This document shows, piece after piece, positions 60,261-64,000 of a stretch of 64,000 nt of DNA. This stretch comes from Phoronis australis. Taxonomy: Eukaryota > Phoronida > Phoronidae. The notes below the pieces were generated by a model, which saw only the letters and a list, made by a program, of their open reading frames with translations, did not search any database and was not told the DNA's origin. Positions within the stretch are counted from its first letter, which is position 1, and every line of letters starts with the position of its first letter. Position numbers and translations under genes: made by a program. The stretch spans positions 723,635-787,634 of the forward strand of contig NMRA01000077.1 of NCBI GenBank assembly GCA_002633005.1, read 5' to 3'.

Positions 60261-60912
60261 ATAAAAGGCATTCAACAGAAATGACAAAACGACAAATGAG
60301 TTGTTGCTTACAGCAACTGCCAATATTTTCAAACGATAAGAAATGATTTAAAGCGACAACTTTATTACAGTTTTGTTGTTGCCTCAAATTGTATACGAAA
60401 CTGGACTAAAATAGACAACCGCGAGAATGAAACGCAGCCTTAGCCCAGCATGCGCCGTTATTTGACAGCCAGTAAATGTGTGCTGCCACCTGGAGTTTGT
60501 AGTATTGGATTCAGTGGGGCAATGAAAACACGACGGGGACCAAGACGCAGCACGGAAGGTTCCGATACCCTCCTTTCAGAGTGCTAGCAGCGTTCTCCTG
60601 TCAATATTCTTCTTTTCCAGTACTAAAACAATGTTCCTTTCACACGAGTCCGTTGATTTTGTTCTTACCAGTACATTTCTCGACTTCACAGTGGACAGAG
60701 CACGAATCATGATGAGAAATATTGGCCCTAACTAGATTTCACGGTACGTGCCAAGCACGTGGTTGCAAGCATAAGCATACATATTGTTTTACATCTATGA
60801 TCTAAACATGCATAACTGGTGCCTCCTGTCCGTAACATATACGGGCGTCGGAACGCCAGATTACGCATCGGAGATTGAAGACGGAGGGGGCCCGGGGGGC
60901 CGCTCATATTCA
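60261..60912. other. Upstream intergenic stretch
   Basis: No exon recognised. ORFs at 60728-60999 on both strands overlap the inverted-repeat element that follows. Confidence 0.4.
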
Positions 60913-61169
60913 GTTGACAAGGTGCCCGCAAGCGTGTACCAAAAATTGCTGAGAAACCCCCCATTGCAGGTGCCAGGTCTGCTTTCCCCGCCTCCGTAAA
61001 TTTTTCTCCCTCACACTCTTTAGCGGGGTAGCTTATTCTGCTCCACCCTTTCGCGGGGACGAACTGGAAATTTAGGGACCAATTGGACCCCTTGCGGGTT
61101 CCACAAAACTTGCTTAAAAGTACCGCCTATGCGTAGTTTTTGGTACACGCCTATGGGCATCTTGTCAAC
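60913..61169. mobile_element. 257-bp inverted-repeat (MITE-like) element
   Basis: Left end GTTGACAAGGTGCCCGCAAG-CGTGTACCAAAAATT pairs with the right end (inverse GTTGACAAGATGCCCATAGG-CGTGTACCAAAAACT), about 35-bp inverted repeats with a few mismatches. No clear target-site duplication, so the real ends may lie slightly outside. Non-coding. Confidence 0.7.
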
Positions 61170-62254
61170 ATGCCAAGTGACCCTCCGCAACAAATGTGAC
61201 GTAAATATGCGAAATACCGGGAGAAACAGCATCATCTTGGAACTTCGAGTAGATGGAGTATCGTGCCAGTGCAAATTCGTTTTTAGGGGTGAGAATGATT
61301 CCTAAGGCCAGCTAGGGTTTACTGTATCAATGTCTAGTTTAGAGAGAATTTAATATATTAGGATCATGTCCTGCGCGCACCCAGCCTTTAATATGGGGGG
61401 CTCGAATTTCCGACGATGCGGATCTTTTACCGACAAAAGCAGCCGAAGGACTAAAAAAAACCGGGTACCACATCCAGAGCTGCGAATTGTTCGTTTGCAT
61501 CTTTTTAGTGGACTTTTGTCTCGTTTTTTCGGACGTACTGTTTCTCTGAGGCGGACCTTTTTGTCCACTNCCCGACCAGCCCCCCTCCCCTGGGTGCGCG
61601 CATGCATGTGTTGCCGGAAGGGGGCGTCGGCTCCGGCCGAGTTCACTGGCACACTGTCGGTAAGGGTTGTTTTTTGAAAATTCCTTCTTCAAAATGGTTT
61701 CCCGAGTTACAAGTGTCTTACCCCAGAATTTTTCTGATTTTTCTGTTATTAAGCAGTGTTGCATAGGCTAGTGCATTCCTGTGTTACCCTGTCTTTATTA
61801 TGAATTAACCTTGCAATCCAAAACCGAATCGCAAAAATCGTAATTTGTTTACAACTGCTGTTACATGTACATTGAGCAAATCCATTAAACATGTAATTTA
61901 CGGCCATGAAAAAATCTTACTAAAGACAGTTTTCTCGGCAAGGTCAGTTTCGCACGAACAATTTCCTTTTTATCAATAATTACACAATGATAATGGACTA
62001 ATATCCAACTTGAAGTTACGGCTATGTAGGACCTTAGAAAATGTACAAATTTAGCTAACTTCGGAACACCATATCTCCGGAATGGCCAGCCCAGAGTCGG
62101 ACTCATACCAAACTATGCTTTACGCTCTACTCTTTGAAGTGTTTATATCTTTATGAAAAGTAATAAATGTTGCTTAAAACGAAAACGAAATGATATTTAA
62201 GAAAATTGCAAGAATTAATCATCTTCAACGTTTGTATCAAACGAAATTTGATAG
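61170..62254. other. Intergenic stretch with overlapping GC-richer ORFs
   Basis: 61339-61764 is open on both strands around a single N (61570), with basic, low-complexity translations and no domain I recognise. Not called as a gene. Confidence 0.35.
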
Positions 62255-62400
62255 TGATGTTGCTACCGTTGTTTTGCTATAAATGTATCTTTCGTTTGTT
62301 GATGGTGATGTTGCTACCGTTGTTTTGCCATAAATGTATCTTTCAATTGTGTATGGTGATGTTGCTACCGTTGTTTTGCTATAAATGTATATTTCGTTTT
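62255..62400. repeat. 51-bp tandem repeat x~3
   Basis: TGATGTTGCTACCGTTGTTT-TGCTATAAATGTATCTTTCGTTTG-type units start at 62255, 62306 and 62357. Confidence 0.9.
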
Positions 62401-63977
62401 GCCAAATTAATGGATGATTGATAAAGAATAAAAACTGTTGTCTACAGTCTTTGTATTTTCCGAAACTATATACTTTTGTAGAATTAATTTCTATAAAACT
62501 GAGCACAGAAGCCAATTTCCTGAAATACAATGTAAGAGAATTAACATAACGAAGATTGAAGATATGTGTAAGACCTGATAATCTTCAAAAGACTGTATCA
62601 AATACTGTCCTTGGAATTCTTTGGAGAGAAGTATTGATATTTTCACCATTAATTATCATAAAACCATATCGAGAATATTGCCGTTCATAAATATTTGGCT
62701 TCACGTTCTTCTTTTCTTTGATTCTGGTCAATGCTATATTAATAAAGTCTCGCGCTTGAGGTTTGAGGTTGTTAAGAGCTCATGCAGTGCTTCACATAAA
62801 CATATTTTATGATTGTCATGGCCAGTTTGAAACTTTTTCGAGTTCCTTCGTGATCAGTTTAAAAGTGCTCTGATTTATTTGGGAGCAAAAGGAGAGTTGC
62901 CTCGGGCAACCCCGACAGATTCAGCCTGAGAAAAAGAGGCCCCTAATATGATAGGCATGGTACTCAAATACTCTAATATGAAAGGCTGTATAAAGGAACT
63001 GGAAAAGAGTGATTACTGATCATCGGATCACCTTCCTTCCGTCACCTCCTTAACGTAACAAGTGTTCAGATTTCATCAACTGGAAAAGCGATTGCATCAT
63101 TGGGGCCCCCTCCGTGAGAGGCCCTTTAAGAAAAATATAAATAAGGAAAACACTGAGGAAATGGGGAGCTACGCATGCCATCTCCGGGCCACCTCCAAGT
63201 GGTGGGATTTGTATCAAATAATACACAATTTCAAAAAAAGAAACACGTAAAATACAGCAAAAATAAATTAATCCATTATTCCCTGATAAAAGGGTGTCGG
63301 TGTCTTTGGAAAATCACACACTTGTATTCCTTAAAAAAGTCTTTCTTGACGTTCTCTGTCCGTTTCGAAATATGTAATGCATATGAGCACGTTTTCAACT
63401 GAGCATAAAGGACTCATAATGTCAAAACTGAGGGGACATAACAACATGTCTGGGCCATTTTCCCCAAATGATAAACCCTGCACTTGCAGTCGGGAAACGT
63501 TATCTGAAAATTTCTATCTTCTACAGATTTCGCTGTGTCTGTTGTTTTTCGAGGACCACTGTCGCTCCCTCTCCAGTTAACCTAGACTATACCTACGCCA
63601 CGAAATAAAAGTTTCACCTCCACGTATGCTAATTATTGAGGGCACGCTCTTTCGGTCCGCTTCTCGTTTCCTGCATCCCTGTTTGGTGCGGGGTACCGCT
63701 CTCCAACTTCATACGTGGGAAGGGGACGCTGGAGTCCATACCCATGTGCCGTGAATCGAGTGCTGTTTACAAAAATAAATTAATTATCAAAAACTGAACG
63801 GCGGTTCATTAGATAAATAATGGACGCTTTTATGCACTAGAGAATTGACTGCCGGCGAGATTTCCCTCACATCACGAGTTGGACCATCATTCCAAATTAA
63901 GGAGATACACTGACAGGTCCTAACATAAAAGGCCGAATTCCGAGGCACTAGTGTCTTTCATGTACAGCACTCTGCCT
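62401..63977. other. Gene-free stretch
   Basis: Short ORFs only (for example 63062-63250 and 63377-63580), no splice-supported exon or known motif. Confidence 0.4.
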
Positions 63978-64000
63978 CACGCACACACACACACACACAC
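63978..64000. repeat. (CA)n microsatellite at window edge
   Basis: CACACACACACACACACAC run continuing past the window end. Confidence 0.95.

Noticed and set aside
61339-61764. 141-codon minus ORF and 103-codon plus ORF
   Set aside because: Open on both strands, cross an N, low-complexity basic composition and no recognisable family; likely chance in a GC-richer patch.

Overview
The window is animal nuclear DNA: introns with GT/AG borders, long gene-free stretches, many minisatellites and small inverted-repeat transposons, and a few assembly Ns. Two conserved bilaterian genes can be read with confidence. AT-rich introns, frequent 30-45 bp minisatellites, a 652-bp duplication butting against an N gap, and degenerate P2X7-intracellular-domain-like fragments suggest a highly heterozygous, probably marine invertebrate (a non-vertebrate deuterostome or a mollusc). 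The species cannot be fixed from the sequence alone.

Layout. 1-244 (minus) holds a frameshifted fragment of a P2X7-intracellular-domain-like protein running off the left edge. 3304-3606 (minus) is a possible lone exon of unknown family. From about 4430 to 9436 (plus) lies the 3' end of an erg-type (Kv11, KCNH2/6/7) potassium channel gene: a coiled-coil exon present twice around an assembly gap, an intron filled with a 33-36-bp minisatellite that two small transposons have invaded, and a terminal exon ending in a class-I PDZ-type C-terminus. A poly(A) signal lies near 9984. 10011-14326 is intergenic and holds two minisatellites.

From 59918 down to 17888 (minus) runs a complete FAM117/GLCCI1-family gene: seven coding exons of 256, 170, 132, 258, 268, 136 and 178 nt whose phases all agree, giving 465 residues. 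It has a 25-kb first intron, a 12-kb second intron and a probable 3.5-kb 3' UTR ending near 14327, so it converges tail-to-tail with the channel gene. Its candidate promoter (two CCAAT boxes and a CRE-like site) is at about 59940-60260. The rest, 60261-64000, shows no recognisable gene.

The introns carry most of the unusual material: a 451-bp nearly complete palindrome with a 5-bp target-site duplication; an approximately 630-bp element whose inverted repeats flank a decayed P2X7-domain-like open frame; a family of small palindromic elements with GTTCAGTA-type ends; an array of diverged ~150-bp units; a tRNA-derived element; several long inverted-repeat pairs; and about ten minisatellites. 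I found no transposase, reverse transcriptase, rRNA gene or CRISPR array, and no functional link between the two main genes beyond convergence.
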